From NCBI RefSeq assembly GCF_013141775.1, contig NZ_WHOB01000078.1, forward strand, positions 38,635 to 102,634: DNA of 64,000 nt, written 5' to 3'. Below are positions 33,233 through 43,071 of this stretch, piece by piece. The translations under genes and the position numbers were made by a program. The stretch is from Paenibacillus phytohabitans. GTDB taxonomy: Bacteria; Bacillota; Bacilli; Paenibacillales; Paenibacillaceae. The first letter of the stretch is position 1. Each line of letters opens with the position of its first letter. Below the pieces are notes generated by a model. It saw only the letters and a program-made list of their open reading frames with translations. It ran no database searches and was not told the origin of the DNA.

Positions 33233-35242
33233 TTGCGAATGAAGAACATGTTGAAAAAGCTGATGCTGACGTCATTATCACTGACGGTAGCGGCATCGTT
33301 AACGGTGGTTGCGGGCATTCCTGCTGCAGTGTATGCGGCGGATGCGGGAGCAACACAGGCGTATGAGTCATTGTTCACCCCGGACAAGATCATTAATGTG
33401 AAGGTAACGATTGCTGACGAGGACTGGACAAGTATCCTGGCTAGCCCGCTGGATAAGGAGTATAAGAGTGTAACCGTAGATGTGGATGGAAATGTGCTGG
33501 AGAATGTAGGCTTCTCGACCAAGGGGAACCTGACGCTTAAGTCTGTAGCGGCCATGACGGATTCGGACCGGTACAGCTTCCGGCTGAAGTTCGATAAGTA
33601 CGACAAGACGCAGACCCTGCTGGGGCTGGATAAAATGGTGCTGAACAACAGCTACTCCGATCCGTCATTTCTGCGCGAATACTTGCATTATGAAGCCTTG
33701 CGCTCCATTGGTGAGGATGTTCCGCTGACGGTATTCACTAATCTGTACATCAACGGTGAGTTGTATGGCTTCTATGTCGGCGTTGAAGCTGTGGATGACA
33801 GTTATCTGGAGCGTAATTTCGGTGAGGATGCCGATTCCGGTGTGCTATACGATACGGAAGAGCAGAGTTATCTCAAGGCTGAAGAAGGAAGTGACTATGA
33901 TTCACTGACTTATGAGACCGGTACTGAGGATGACAAGACTTCACTCAAGAATTTCATCAGCGTATTGAATGCAATGCCTGACGGAGAGAAGGGCAATATT
34001 GAAAGTGTACTGGATGTAGATTCTGCACTGAAATATATCGCCGCCAATGCCGTGCTCGGCAACTATGACAGCTACAACGGGGATAAAGGGCATAATTATC
34101 TGCTGTATGGCGACTCAGCGGGCAAATATTCCGTGATTCCCTGGGATATGAATATGTCTTTTAACGGATACACGGGTGGAGGCGGAAGAACGGTAACGGT
34201 TACTGCTGCAAGCAGTGTTACAGCAACCGGAACGTCCACGTCTGCAGCTTCAGCGGTCAATGCCGTTACGGCTTCCATTGATACCCCTACACTTGGGATT
34301 GATGTGGATCAGGTTCCGCTGATCGGCAACCTGCTGGAGGTGCCCGAATATAAGGCCAGATACAATACGTATGTGTCTGAGCTGGTTACTTATTTGAGCG
34401 GGATTCAGAGCCGGATTACCGGGCTTGCCTCACTGGTCCGGCCGTATGTGCAGGCCGATCCGACCAAGTTCTATACGATTGAACAGTTCGAGAACAATGT
34501 GGCTTACACGGCTGATGCTGCCGGATTGGGCGGCGGAACTATGACACCTCCTGCCGGTACAGAAGGGTTAACGATGCCAAGCGGAACTCCTCCGGCGCGT
34601 CCGGAAGGTACAGCAGGAACGGCCACTACGGGAACAGCCGGCACTACCGCCGGAACCGCAGCAACCCGGCCGGAGGGCGGACAGGCTGGAGGAGCAGGTC
34701 AAGGCATGGGAACGATGGCAGCGGGTTCCCTGATGACCTTTGCACTGAACAGGCTCGCTAATCTGCAGGAGCAGCTCGGCCTGACCGTTACACCGCTGCC
34801 GGAGGTCGTCAAGACAGCGGCGGGCAGCAGTACTGCGGCCACGGCAACACCGGCAGCTGCAGGAACAGCAAGCAGAACAGGCATTTCTGTACTGCTTCAC
34901 GGCGCGGCGGTTGATTTCCAGGATCAGCAGCCAGTCAACAAGGATGGAAGAGTGCTGGTACCTGTGAATGCTATTCTCAGTGCGCTGGGCGCAGAGGTGA
35001 CCTGGGACCAGGCTGCCAAGAAAATCACTGCGGTTAAAGGAAGCACTACAATCATCATGACCATTGGCAGCAAAACTGCTACGATTAATGGACAGGCGCT
35101 TACGCTGGATGTTCCTGCACAGATCATCGGCAACCGCACTCTGGTTCCGGTAAGATTCATCTCCGAGGGACTCGGTCTGGATGTGCTCTGGAATGCTGCG
35201 GCACAAACCGTAACAGCCTCGGCTAAGGCGAGTGGAGCTTAG
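33233..35242 (+). CDS. secreted CotH-type kinase with C-terminal stalk domain
   Basis: A 669-residue exported protein from TTG 33233 (GAGGAGG 9 bases upstream). After a signal peptide ending near 'AAVYAA', residues about 50-430 form a CotH domain: 'INVKVTIADEDW', 'FSTKGN', 'LREYLHYEALRSIGEDVP', 'GDKGHNYLLY' (D284, H287, N288) and 'SVIPWDMNMS' (D305). CotH proteins are atypical kinases first known from spore coats. A Gly/Thr/Ala/Pro-rich low-complexity linker (about 440-555) leads to a copper-amine-oxidase-N stalk domain (about 560-665). The domain fusion fits a surface-anchored kinase-like protein. Confidence 0.9.
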   Translation: MRMKNMLKKLMLTSLSLTVAASLTVVAGIPAAVYAADAGATQAYESLFTPDKIINVKVTIADEDWTSILASPLDKEYKSVTVDVDGNVLENVGFSTKGNLTLKSVAAMTDSDRYSFRLKFDKYDKTQTLLGLDKMVLNNSYSDPSFLREYLHYEALRSIGEDVPLTVFTNLYINGELYGFYVGVEAVDDSYLERNFGEDADSGVLYDTEEQSYLKAEEGSDYDSLTYETGTEDDKTSLKNFISVLNAMPDGEKGNIESVLDVDSALKYIAANAVLGNYDSYNGDKGHNYLLYGDSAGKYSVIPWDMNMSFNGYTGGGGRTVTVTAASSVTATGTSTSAASAVNAVTASIDTPTLGIDVDQVPLIGNLLEVPEYKARYNTYVSELVTYLSGIQSRITGLASLVRPYVQADPTKFYTIEQFENNVAYTADAAGLGGGTMTPPAGTEGLTMPSGTPPARPEGTAGTATTGTAGTTAGTAATRPEGGQAGGAGQGMGTMAAGSLMTFALNRLANLQEQLGLTVTPLPEVVKTAAGSSTAATATPAAAGTASRTGISVLLHGAAVDFQDQQPVNKDGRVLVPVNAILSALGAEVTWDQAAKKITAVKGSTTIIMTIGSKTATINGQALTLDVPAQIIGNRTLVPVRFISEGLGLDVLWNAAAQTVTASAKASGA

Positions 35243-35250
35243 AGTATACT

Positions 35251-36927
35251 TTACAGCTCCGGCGGAAACCAAAGGTGACGCAGATCCACCCAGCCCTGGC
35301 TGTTGAAGGTTACCCCGCGGACAGAGGGGAGATATGCTGTCTCGGCAGGTTTCTCGTACAGGATATGCAGCTGATGATCCCGGGTCAGGCTGTCCTCGAT
35401 AATCCTGAAGCCCTCTGTCCGGGCAGCGGCGTCAGGCTCCCTGGAGATCATATGCAGCCTGCCTTCAATATCGGCGCGGGTACGCGGCTCAATATGCTGC
35501 GAGAGTGTCAGATACAGATCGTACAGCCGCAGCTGTTCATCCTGATCACGGAGCAGAGAGAAGACAATCAGATCGGATTGCAGGCGGATCGGTCCTTTGA
35601 ATTCCTCCGGGGATACGGAGACCACCTTACAGGAATATCCGTGCTGCTTCAGCCTTGAGGCAATGTATTCAGCGTCCCCGGCATACTGCGGAATGGTGGC
35701 AATCTGCAGTGCTGCCGCCGGAAGACTGGCTGAATGGCGGAAGGGTTCGCGGGGAGCTTCATGCAGACAGGACAGAATATCGGCACGGAGAAGGGGATCG
35801 CTTAGCGGTCCCTTTTTTTTGGTGTTGCAGGTGACGAATTTGCGTACCGAGGATTCGGAATGAATCTTGCTCAGGGAGCCGGTACCCGCTGCCTGCGGAT
35901 TCGGAATGACATGGAAGCCCGAACCCGTCTCGGAGGGTCCCGGCGCAAGCCCCCAGGGTACATAGATGATTTCCACACGATCCAGATGAGCCCGCCCCTG
36001 AAAATAATAAGGGAACACCTCCAGCACGCAAGTATCCTCGCTCATCTCCACTACCTTGAAAGGCCCCGTTCCCGCAGGTCTTCGTCCAAATATATTCTCA
36101 CCGATGGACTGCAGGTCACGGGGGACGATCGCCGCCCGGCTGGTGCAGAGGAACGGGAGGAAGAGCTCGTTCGGCTTCTTCAGCAGAATGCGGACGGTGG
36201 AGGCATTCAGTGCTCTAACTTCCTGGATTTCCTTGAAAATATAGCTGTACAGCGTCCGCTGTGAGGTAGACATCATCCGTTCAAACGAGTAGACTACGTC
36301 CTCGGCGGTCAGTACCTTGCCGTGATGGAACAGGACTTCTTTGCGCAGATGGAAGGTCCATGCGGTACGGGCTTCGTCGGTCTCCCAGGCATGGGCCAGA
36401 CCGGGGATCACTTTGCCGCGTTCGCCGCTGCGGCCGACCAGACCGTCGAAGACATGGCTGGAAACAAAAGACTCTGCCAGCAGATTCATATACAGCGGAT
36501 CGAAGGTATGCAACTGCTGCGTGACCGGCAGCCGCAGCGTATCAATCCGCTTGTCACTCTGCATCTCGGCATGATGTCCGAAGTAAGCCAGCAGCCAGCC
36601 CTGGAGTGTATCCTGCAGGGCGGAGGTGCGGGTATGCCCGCGGATTCCCTCCAGAGCGCTGCTGATATCCTTGCTGCTGATGGCCTGCATCATGGATTCC
36701 AGAGCAATATCCTCGGAGGCTGCGAGGAACACCAGCTTGGAGCGCCGCCCCCGTCCACGGCTGGGCGTCCAGGTGATCCAGTTCATTTCTACCATTTTGC
36801 GGATCACATGCAGTGCATTGCGGTGGGTACAGCCGAGGGTCAAGGCCAGCTCATCGAGAGTAACAAGGACCTCTGCCGGGCCTCCATGATGCGAATGCAG
36901 CTTCAGAAATTGACTGTGCAGCTTCAT
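35251..36927 (-). CDS. SgrR-type regulator with solute-binding-protein domain
   Basis: A 558-residue regulator. The N-terminus (1-115) is a winged HTH of the SgrR_N kind ('TLDELALTLGCTHRNALHVIR'-like helix, residues about 24-44). The rest is an extracellular-solute-binding family 5 fold ('FVSSHVFDGLVGRSGERGKV', 'AWTFHLRKEVLFHHGK', 'LTAEDVVYSFERMM', 'RRPAGTGPFKV'). There is no signal peptide, so it acts in the cytoplasm and likely senses a peptide or sugar with the binding-protein domain. E. coli SgrR responds to sugar-phosphate stress. It converges with the CotH-like gene (8 bp) and is divergent from the DUF4173 gene, its possible target. Confidence 0.9.
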   Translation of the reverse strand: MKLHSQFLKLHSHHGGPAEVLVTLDELALTLGCTHRNALHVIRKMVEMNWITWTPSRGRGRRSKLVFLAASEDIALESMMQAISSKDISSALEGIRGHTRTSALQDTLQGWLLAYFGHHAEMQSDKRIDTLRLPVTQQLHTFDPLYMNLLAESFVSSHVFDGLVGRSGERGKVIPGLAHAWETDEARTAWTFHLRKEVLFHHGKVLTAEDVVYSFERMMSTSQRTLYSYIFKEIQEVRALNASTVRILLKKPNELFLPFLCTSRAAIVPRDLQSIGENIFGRRPAGTGPFKVVEMSEDTCVLEVFPYYFQGRAHLDRVEIIYVPWGLAPGPSETGSGFHVIPNPQAAGTGSLSKIHSESSVRKFVTCNTKKKGPLSDPLLRADILSCLHEAPREPFRHSASLPAAALQIATIPQYAGDAEYIASRLKQHGYSCKVVSVSPEEFKGPIRLQSDLIVFSLLRDQDEQLRLYDLYLTLSQHIEPRTRADIEGRLHMISREPDAAARTEGFRIIEDSLTRDHQLHILYEKPAETAYLPSVRGVTFNSQGWVDLRHLWFPPEL

Positions 36928-37040
36928 CTATAAGCTCTCCTTTCACAAAATAGGAAATTAATAATAATATATTTCTCTTTTTCTTCTTATTTTATCAGCT
37001 AGAATCAGGGTAGGAAAGTAAAAAGATGGAGGAATTTACC

Positions 37041-38573
37041 ATGGACAATCAAACCGTATCCAAACCGGGGTTTGCGCGCGTTGTTTTGTTGGCCGCGTTT
37101 CTGCTTGCGCTTGTGCATCAGTTCCTGTTCTACGGCAAGATGCCCGGAATCTCTTACCCTATTTTTGTAGTGCTGTTCTACGCCTTTATGTTCTATTTCG
37201 GCAAGGAGAAGCTGCGTAAGCACAACTGGTTCAGCTATATGTGGACGGGTTCAGTCTTCCTTTTGTCGCTGACGTACGCACTGTTTGGCAACTGGTTTTT
37301 CTTCGGGCTGAATTTTCTTGTCATTCCGGCGCTGATTCTATTACATATGACTTATATGTTCAGTTACCGCCTGCCCTCCTGGAGCGGCTTCGGGCTGATC
37401 GGAGCGGCTTTGGAGCATTTCTTCCCCCAGAGCCTGCGCCACTGGAACACAGCGGTGAAGCTGTTACGCCGTAACCAGGGCGGGGTGTCTAATGCACGCA
37501 AGCAGGTTCTGATCCGTATAGTAATCGGGCTGCTGATTTCCGTTCCGCTGCTGCTGATCGTCACCTCGCTTCTCTCCACGGCGGATGGGGTATTCAACCG
37601 GCTGCTGTCAGAGCTCCCGGGTTACTTTGACAATATCTCCTTTGGCGAATGGATCAGCAGGGCGTTGTGGATTATCCTGCTTGGCCTCGGGATGTTCGGC
37701 TTTGTGTGGGGATTCATTGACAGTAAGTCCTATATCCGGACCTATCCGCCTGGAGGGCTGGATACTCTGACAGAGCAGGATGTGAATGAACCGGAGGAGG
37801 AAAGCATCGGCGTTGATGATCCGATCATCATTACTACGGTTCTGGCGGTGATCAATGCCGTATACATGCTGTTTGTGAGCGTGCAATTCTCGTATTTGTT
37901 CGGAGCCTGGGAAGGCATTCTGCCGGATGACAAGACCTATGCGGATTATGCACGGAGCGGATTCTTTGAGCTGATTCTGGTGACAGCGATCAATTTCGCT
38001 ATTCTGCTGCTCTCCTTGCTGGCGGTGCGCAAAGCAGGCGGCGGGCTAAAGCGGGTAATTCAGATTCTGCTCTATATTCTGGTTCTGTGCTCGATGGTTA
38101 TGCTCTACTCTGCCTACTCACGGCTGACATTGTATGAAGAAGCGTATGGCTATACCTATATCCGCTTCCTGGTGCATGCCTTCATGATCTTCCTCGGGCT
38201 GCTGCTTGTTCTGGCTGCGGTACGGATCAGCCGGGCAGAATTCCCATTGCTTAAGTGTTACATCGTGCTCGGTTTGCTGTCTTATGTGCTGATGAACTAT
38301 ATCGGGATGGATCATATTATCGCCAGGCAAAATATTCAGCGGTACGCCGCAAGCGGCACCCTGGATGCCAATTATCTGGCCGGACTGTCCGCGGATGTGG
38401 TTCCGGAGCTGATTGAGTTCAGCAAGCAGGAGAAAGGTATTCTTGACGAAGCGCTGCACAGCCGTTTGTCTGACCGGTCAGAGCCGCTGAAGAGCTGGCC
38501 ATCCTTCAATCTAGCCAAGTTCCAGGAGCGTAGGGAACTGGAACAATATTTTGAGAAGGGCGTTGCACACTAA
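37041..38573 (+). CDS. DUF4173/DUF4153 polytopic membrane protein
   Basis: A 510-residue integral membrane protein with about 12 hydrophobic segments. ATG 37041 follows GGAGG at 37029-37033 at better spacing than ATG 37026. The middle has 'GVFNRLLSELPGYFDNISFG' (split from its flanks) and 'DDPIIITTVLAVINAVYMLFV', and the end 'YGYTYIRFLVHAFMIFLGLL', the layout of the DUF4173 group. Function unknown. It is divergent from the SgrR-like regulator and followed 1 bp later by a membrane-anchored protein gene, so those two are one operon. Confidence 0.85.
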   Translation: MDNQTVSKPGFARVVLLAAFLLALVHQFLFYGKMPGISYPIFVVLFYAFMFYFGKEKLRKHNWFSYMWTGSVFLLSLTYALFGNWFFFGLNFLVIPALILLHMTYMFSYRLPSWSGFGLIGAALEHFFPQSLRHWNTAVKLLRRNQGGVSNARKQVLIRIVIGLLISVPLLLIVTSLLSTADGVFNRLLSELPGYFDNISFGEWISRALWIILLGLGMFGFVWGFIDSKSYIRTYPPGGLDTLTEQDVNEPEEESIGVDDPIIITTVLAVINAVYMLFVSVQFSYLFGAWEGILPDDKTYADYARSGFFELILVTAINFAILLLSLLAVRKAGGGLKRVIQILLYILVLCSMVMLYSAYSRLTLYEEAYGYTYIRFLVHAFMIFLGLLLVLAAVRISRAEFPLLKCYIVLGLLSYVLMNYIGMDHIIARQNIQRYAASGTLDANYLAGLSADVVPELIEFSKQEKGILDEALHSRLSDRSEPLKSWPSFNLAKFQERRELEQYFEKGVAH

Positions 38574-38574
38574 T

Positions 38575-39108
38575 ATGGGGATAAAACGGATAGTATTTAT
38601 TCTGATTGCGGTGATCATTGCGGGTTTCGGTGTCTATCAATTCTCGGCATATTCCGAAAAGCTGACGCCTTCCACAGACCTTGCCCGCGAAGCGATCGGC
38701 GGTGTGAACCTGCATGACAATATTAATGACAGTCACCTGCTTAAGCAGTTAGGCAGCCCGTTAAGTAAAGAGGATAATGAGCTGTATGATTACTACCATT
38801 GGGAGGACGGTCTTGTCACTGCCTCTGTCCATTCCGGCCCTGACGGCGGTCTGATTAAGCGGATCATGATCACCGCCACGGATAATAACCGTTCGGATGA
38901 TCCGCTCCATACAGCCTTAGGCATCGGACTGGGAGACACCAAACAAAGTGTGCTTGACCTGTATGGAAGCAAATATTACAAAAGCAATGAGCAGACCGCA
39001 GATATTATCGGATACATTGATCATAAACAAGGGGTAACTTTGGAATTCTGGTGTTCTCCGGATGCAACTGTAGCTGAAATCCGCCTGGACGACGCCGATA
39101 TGAAGTAA
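38575..39108 (+). CDS. membrane-anchored protein of unknown function
   Basis: A 177-residue protein starting at ATG 38575, one base after the DUF4173 stop, so translation is probably coupled. A single N-terminal membrane segment ('IVFILIAVIIAGFGVYQF', about 5-22) is followed by an extracytoplasmic domain with repeated 'G.PLSKED.ELYDYYHW' and 'GIGLGDTKQSVLDLYGSKYY' elements, the latter resembling the helix-turn pattern of SmpA/OmlA-like or YjgB-like domains. Family not certain. It probably works with the DUF4173 protein. Confidence 0.6.
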   Translation: MGIKRIVFILIAVIIAGFGVYQFSAYSEKLTPSTDLAREAIGGVNLHDNINDSHLLKQLGSPLSKEDNELYDYYHWEDGLVTASVHSGPDGGLIKRIMITATDNNRSDDPLHTALGIGLGDTKQSVLDLYGSKYYKSNEQTADIIGYIDHKQGVTLEFWCSPDATVAEIRLDDADMK

Positions 39109-39189
39109 CGCCGGTTAGCCCTTTGCCCTGGAGCTGTGGTACAGTTTGAACATAAGATTGACTTTACACGGCGGGAGAGGAAGAACGGC

Positions 39190-39888
39190 ATGAATTCGAT
39201 AGTAAATCCGGAGGCGGTACGCAGTCTTGCGGAGCAGAATAATCTTACGGCAATGTTCAGCAGCGGCGCAATTGCCCAAATGGAGCTTCGGCGCTACAGC
39301 GACGGGGACGCAGTGTGTTCGGTGGGCGACCGGCTGGAGAGCATGTTCATTCTGGTGCAGGGCAAGCTGAAGATTCATACGCTGCTGCCTAACGGCAAAT
39401 CAATGCTGGTCCGGTTCGCCAGGCCGATGTCGGTGATCGGGGATGTGGAGCTGCTGCGCCAGTATCCGGTCAAGAATGAGGTAGTATCGGTGGGGGACAG
39501 CCTGCTGCTGGTGGCCGGAAGAAAGCTGCTGCTAAAAGAGTTCGAAGACAATACGGCGCTGCTGCGCTTCCTCGTCGGGGAGCTGAGCCATAAGCTGTAT
39601 ACGCTGGGCCAGACCTCGGCCATGAATGTGCTGTATCCGGTGGAGAACCGCTTCGCCAGCTACCTGATGTCACTCTTCTCGGACAACACCGGCGCTCAGC
39701 GCGTGGAGGAGATCCGTACCTCCAGCCTGACAGAGACTGCCGATCTGCTGGGGACAAGCTACCGGCATCTGAACCGGGTGGTGCGCCGCCTGATCGAAGA
39801 AGGGATCATTGAACGCAGGCGCGGCCGGCTGATCGTGCTGGATGAAGAGAGGCTGGCCATGCTGGCGAACGGGAATTTGTATGAATGA
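39190..39888 (+). CDS. Crp/Fnr-family regulator (YeiL-like)
   Basis: A 232-residue transcription factor; ATG 39190 follows GAGAGGAAG. A cyclic-nucleotide-binding fold (about 25-135: 'RRYSDGDAVCSVGDRLESMF', 'VQGKLKIHTLLPNGKSMLV') leads to the C-terminal Crp-type HTH (about 170-225: 'TSSLTETADLLGTSYRHLNRVV' without its ends). There is no N-terminal cysteine cluster for an iron-sulfur centre, so it is closer to YeiL/Crp than to Fnr. Ligand and targets are unknown. A GTG at 39136 would add 18 residues and has no ribosome binding site. Confidence 0.88.
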   Translation: MNSIVNPEAVRSLAEQNNLTAMFSSGAIAQMELRRYSDGDAVCSVGDRLESMFILVQGKLKIHTLLPNGKSMLVRFARPMSVIGDVELLRQYPVKNEVVSVGDSLLLVAGRKLLLKEFEDNTALLRFLVGELSHKLYTLGQTSAMNVLYPVENRFASYLMSLFSDNTGAQRVEEIRTSSLTETADLLGTSYRHLNRVVRRLIEEGIIERRRGRLIVLDEERLAMLANGNLYE

Positions 39889-39989
39889 ACCTAAGTGAAA
39901 GTGAACTCTAGTGAGACTGAGTGAACCTGGGTGAATGACAGCAGCCTACTTACATAGTTATAGAAGTTTAACGCATAGAGTACTCTTCC

Positions 39990-40036
39990 AGAAAACCGTC
40001 ATCTCCTGCCTTTGGCCGGGGGGGCGGTTTTTTTGT
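39990..40036 (+). terminator. rho-independent terminator
   Basis: AAAACCGTC and the later GGGCGGTTTTTTT form an imperfect stem with a long loop, ending in seven T. It closes the Crp-family gene transcript. Confidence 0.65.
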
Positions 40037-40404
40037 GTTGTTTATGAAAATATGGTGTTTATGTTCTTGCATCAGGAATCTCACTGAAACCCACGGAGCC
40101 GGGCCCAATGTATGCGAAAAACCGAATACAATGTGCTTCCCCGGAGGTATGTTACTGTAATTCATCATTCTTACAGCCTTGCCTGCATGTTTCAGCGAAT
40201 GCTCAGCTCCATTTCAGATTGATTTAAGGATTGGAACGTAAGATACAGGCATGAGGAAAAGATTAGCAACACGCTTGAGGAGGGACGGGCCAGCGCCAGA
40301 CGCATGGAGCGTGCATGCAGGTGGATACACGCAGGATACATAGTCTACAAGCCCCTAAGGGCAGGGGTTATGCAATATAGCTTACATATGGAGTGGAGGA
40401 GTTC
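40037..40404. other. non-coding stretch before the chemoreceptor gene
   Basis: No credible gene. A hairpin, GCCCCT-AAGGGC-AGGGGT, lies at 40351-40368, 37 bp before the chemoreceptor start. I compared the stretch by eye with c-di-GMP riboswitch motifs and found no match. Confidence 0.5.
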
Positions 40405-42111
40405 ATGATGTTCAATAGACTTAGAGGGATACGTGCCAAAATCATGTCCGGCTTCGCCGCCGTTATTATCGTGTTCATTATCGCAATCGCGGGCAGCACA
40501 TTATTTCAGGGGAAGGTAACCATGCTTACGGAGCAGATCAACCGTAATTACAGCAAGCTGTCACTGGTGCAGGGGTTAACCGATGATATCCGTACAGCAG
40601 ATGGGCTGGCGGCGAGGTATGTCATGAGCAATACGGATGAGGAAAGAACGGCCAACCTGACTGCTTATGAAGCGATGATCCCGCAGATTACGGCGGCGGC
40701 TGAAGAACTGAAGGGTGCGGGCCTGAACGAAGCTGAGCTTGCGGGAATTACGAATCTGGAGAGTGAATGGGGCAATTATCTTACCGTGCTGGAGGAAGCT
40801 TTTGCCTTAGCCAAAGACGGGAATTTCCCGGAAGCCCAAAAGTCGTTTACGACGCTCTCTCTGGATACCATTATCGATTCACAGCTTGTATTTGAGAATA
40901 TGCTGCATGAAGAAATTGCGAAGGAGCAGAGTCAGGCGGCTACCCACCGCAGCTCGTCTATGGTTACGAGTATGGGAGTCACGGGATTATCTGTCCTGCT
41001 GGCTGTGCTGATCGCGTTCGTGATGTCGGCACGGATTCTGAAGCCACTGAGTGATGTGAACAAGCAGCTCAAAGAGATTGCAGACGGCGATGCCGATCTG
41101 ACCCGCAAGCTGAGTGTACGGACGAAGGATGAGATCGGTGATCTGGCCCTGAATTTCAATAAAATGACCGATAATCTGGCGGCGATGATCGGCCAGGTGA
41201 ATGCTTCTGCCAGCGGCCTCGCCGCTTCTTCGGTCAAGCTGACTGCTGATAGCGGGATGACTGCTGAAGCGACTGAGAAGATTGCTGGGATTATGGGCGA
41301 AGTTGCCACCGGAACGGGCCGGCAGATGAATGATCTGCAGACCAACATGAACACGATTATTGAAATGTCAGCCGGGATTCAGCAGATTGCTGCCAGTGTA
41401 CAGGATATTTCGGAAGCCTCGCTGCGCTCTGCCGAATATGCGGTTGCCGGAGATCGATCGCTGCAATCCGCCGGCCGTCAGATGGATTCCATCAACGAAT
41501 CCATTCAGTCCCTCTCGCACCAGGTCATGGGCTTCGTGAAGCGGTCACAGGAAATTGGCAGCATTGTCGGAGTGATCAAGGGGATTGCCTCGGAGACGAA
41601 TATGCTGGCGCTGAATGCGACGATCGAAGCGGCACGGGCCGGAGAGCAGGGCAGAGGATTTGCGGTAGTGGCCGATCAGGTACGCAGACTAGCCGAACAG
41701 TCAGCTGAATCCGCCAATCTGATTGCAGAGATGGCGGCCGGAATCCAGTCCGATGCCGACCATGCAGTGAAGGTGATGAAGAACAGCATGAACGAAGTGC
41801 AAAGCGGAACTAATATCATTGAAGAGGCCGGACATTCCTTCCATGAAATCCGCAGCTCGATTGATTCGCTGGCCGGACAGGTTCAGGAGGTATCCGGAGC
41901 CGTGGAAGAAATCACGGCGGCAACGGAGGAAATCGTAGACTCCATCCGCACGGTTACGCAGATTTCGGAGACCACTGCTGCGAATACGCAGCAGGTATCC
42001 GCTGCCTCGCAGGAGCAGATGGCTTCGGTAGAACAAATTGCTTCATCTGCCAGCGCGCTGAGTATGCTGGCGCAAGGTTTGCAGGGTCTCGTGGCACGTT
42101 TCAACGTGTAG
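40405..42111 (+). CDS. methyl-accepting chemotaxis protein
   Basis: A chemoreceptor of 568 residues from ATG 40405 (GGAGGAG upstream). TM1 (about 12-32), a four-helix-bundle extracellular sensor (about 35-185), TM2 ('VTGLSVLLAVLIAFVM'), HAMP ('LKPLSDVNKQLKEIADGDAD'), and a cytoplasmic coiled coil with the CheA/CheW-binding tip 'SETNMLALNATIEAARAGEQ' and 'GFAVVADQVRRLAEQS'. Gln/Glu pairs for methylation are present on both sides. The sensor is 4HB_MCP-like, so the attractant is not evident. It is a single-gene unit. Confidence 0.95.
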   Translation: MMFNRLRGIRAKIMSGFAAVIIVFIIAIAGSTLFQGKVTMLTEQINRNYSKLSLVQGLTDDIRTADGLAARYVMSNTDEERTANLTAYEAMIPQITAAAEELKGAGLNEAELAGITNLESEWGNYLTVLEEAFALAKDGNFPEAQKSFTTLSLDTIIDSQLVFENMLHEEIAKEQSQAATHRSSSMVTSMGVTGLSVLLAVLIAFVMSARILKPLSDVNKQLKEIADGDADLTRKLSVRTKDEIGDLALNFNKMTDNLAAMIGQVNASASGLAASSVKLTADSGMTAEATEKIAGIMGEVATGTGRQMNDLQTNMNTIIEMSAGIQQIAASVQDISEASLRSAEYAVAGDRSLQSAGRQMDSINESIQSLSHQVMGFVKRSQEIGSIVGVIKGIASETNMLALNATIEAARAGEQGRGFAVVADQVRRLAEQSAESANLIAEMAAGIQSDADHAVKVMKNSMNEVQSGTNIIEEAGHSFHEIRSSIDSLAGQVQEVSGAVEEITAATEEIVDSIRTVTQISETTAANTQQVSAASQEQMASVEQIASSASALSMLAQGLQGLVARFNV

Positions 42112-42183
42112 ATTAACCGGTCTTCAGCTTATTTTCAGCTTGATCGTGCAGAATAATAGAGAATTCTCTCCCAGAGAATATAA

Positions 42184-42217
42184 CATAGACCCTCGCCGGA
42201 AACGGCGGGGGTCTATG
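42184..42217. terminator. hairpin between convergent genes
   Basis: CATAGACCCTCGCCG and CGGCGGGGGTCTATG pair over 14-15 bp around GAAA. No clear T-run follows on either side, so termination is probable but weakly supported. Confidence 0.6.
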
Positions 42218-42269
42218 CATTCAGCGGGTAGAAGCAATCATAATCATTCATGCCCGATGGACGAATATA

Positions 42270-43025
42270 CTATTTCGCCATCTTTCTCCGGTAGGCTTCC
42301 TCAAGAATCTGAAGTAACCCTTCACTCCGTTTATGGATGAACGTCTCCCAGAACAGCCTGCCTTTCTCACTTAATTCTTGATCTGTGTAGCTGCCTTCTT
42401 CAAATTTTCCCCAGCAGCCATCTTCGGTAAGCTTGTCCCATCCCATATAGTCTGCATACAACCGGTTATCAGCAGGGATATTGGAGCCCATAGACTTCGT
42501 CTGGACAAGTTCAGGGCAGAGCCACATGGCGGTGCACACCGACAATAACCCGGCATGCATTTCATCTACCTCCTCCAAACCAGCTTGCTTCGCTGCTTCT
42601 GTCCAGGCATGAGGAGTGTTGTGATTTGGGGCAATCAACAGAAGCTCGGGGTACTTGTAATTGATATGCTTAACAAAGGCCGCTTCCCAGTACGCTCCAC
42701 CATGTCCATTGCAAACTACGAACTTGGTAAATCCCTGTCTTGCTAAATTCATAATAATAGCTTCTAACATTGCAGTTAAAATATTCGGGCTGACCGTTAC
42801 CGTTCCCTTACAGTTGGCATGCTCTTCTGAAGTGTTAAACGGGAGGGTAGGCAGAACGTAGGCATTTAATGCTTTTCCATAGGATTCAGCATACAACTCT
42901 GCAATTAATGTATCCAAATGCATGGGAAGAAAGGGTCCGAATTGCTCGGTTGCACCAACGGAGATAATAACAGTATCAATTCCGCTGGCTGCAACTTCGG
43001 TCGTTGTATTTTTATAACTAAGCAT
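42270..43025 (-). CDS. creatininase-family amidohydrolase
   Basis: A 251-residue member of the creatininase/FAPy-deformylase family of metal-dependent amidohydrolases. 'SVGATEQFGPFLPMHLDTLIAE', split here at its ends, carries the Glu, His and Asp metal ligands, and 'VCNGHGGAYWEAAFV' the second His and the Gly-rich loop. 'SEEHANCKGTVTVSP' supplies the conserved substrate-loop region. Members act on creatinine, guanidinium compounds or riboflavin-pathway intermediates; the substrate here is unknown. It lies 46 bp after the broken nucleotidyltransferase gene on the same strand. Confidence 0.88.
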   Translation of the reverse strand: MLSYKNTTTEVAASGIDTVIISVGATEQFGPFLPMHLDTLIAELYAESYGKALNAYVLPTLPFNTSEEHANCKGTVTVSPNILTAMLEAIIMNLARQGFTKFVVCNGHGGAYWEAAFVKHINYKYPELLLIAPNHNTPHAWTEAAKQAGLEEVDEMHAGLLSVCTAMWLCPELVQTKSMGSNIPADNRLYADYMGWDKLTEDGCWGKFEEGSYTDQELSEKGRLFWETFIHKRSEGLLQILEEAYRRKMAK

Positions 43026-43071
43026 AATAACCTCCTGATCGTCTGGTCAATTAATTATCCCGTAGAATTAC

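Noticed and set aside
35860..36264. Plus-strand 134-codon gene
   Set aside because: Antisense shadow of the SgrR-like gene with no motif or ribosome binding site.
40250..40404. c-di-GMP riboswitch before the chemoreceptor
   Set aside because: No GEMM-I or GEMM-II consensus strings by eye; only a simple hairpin near 40351.
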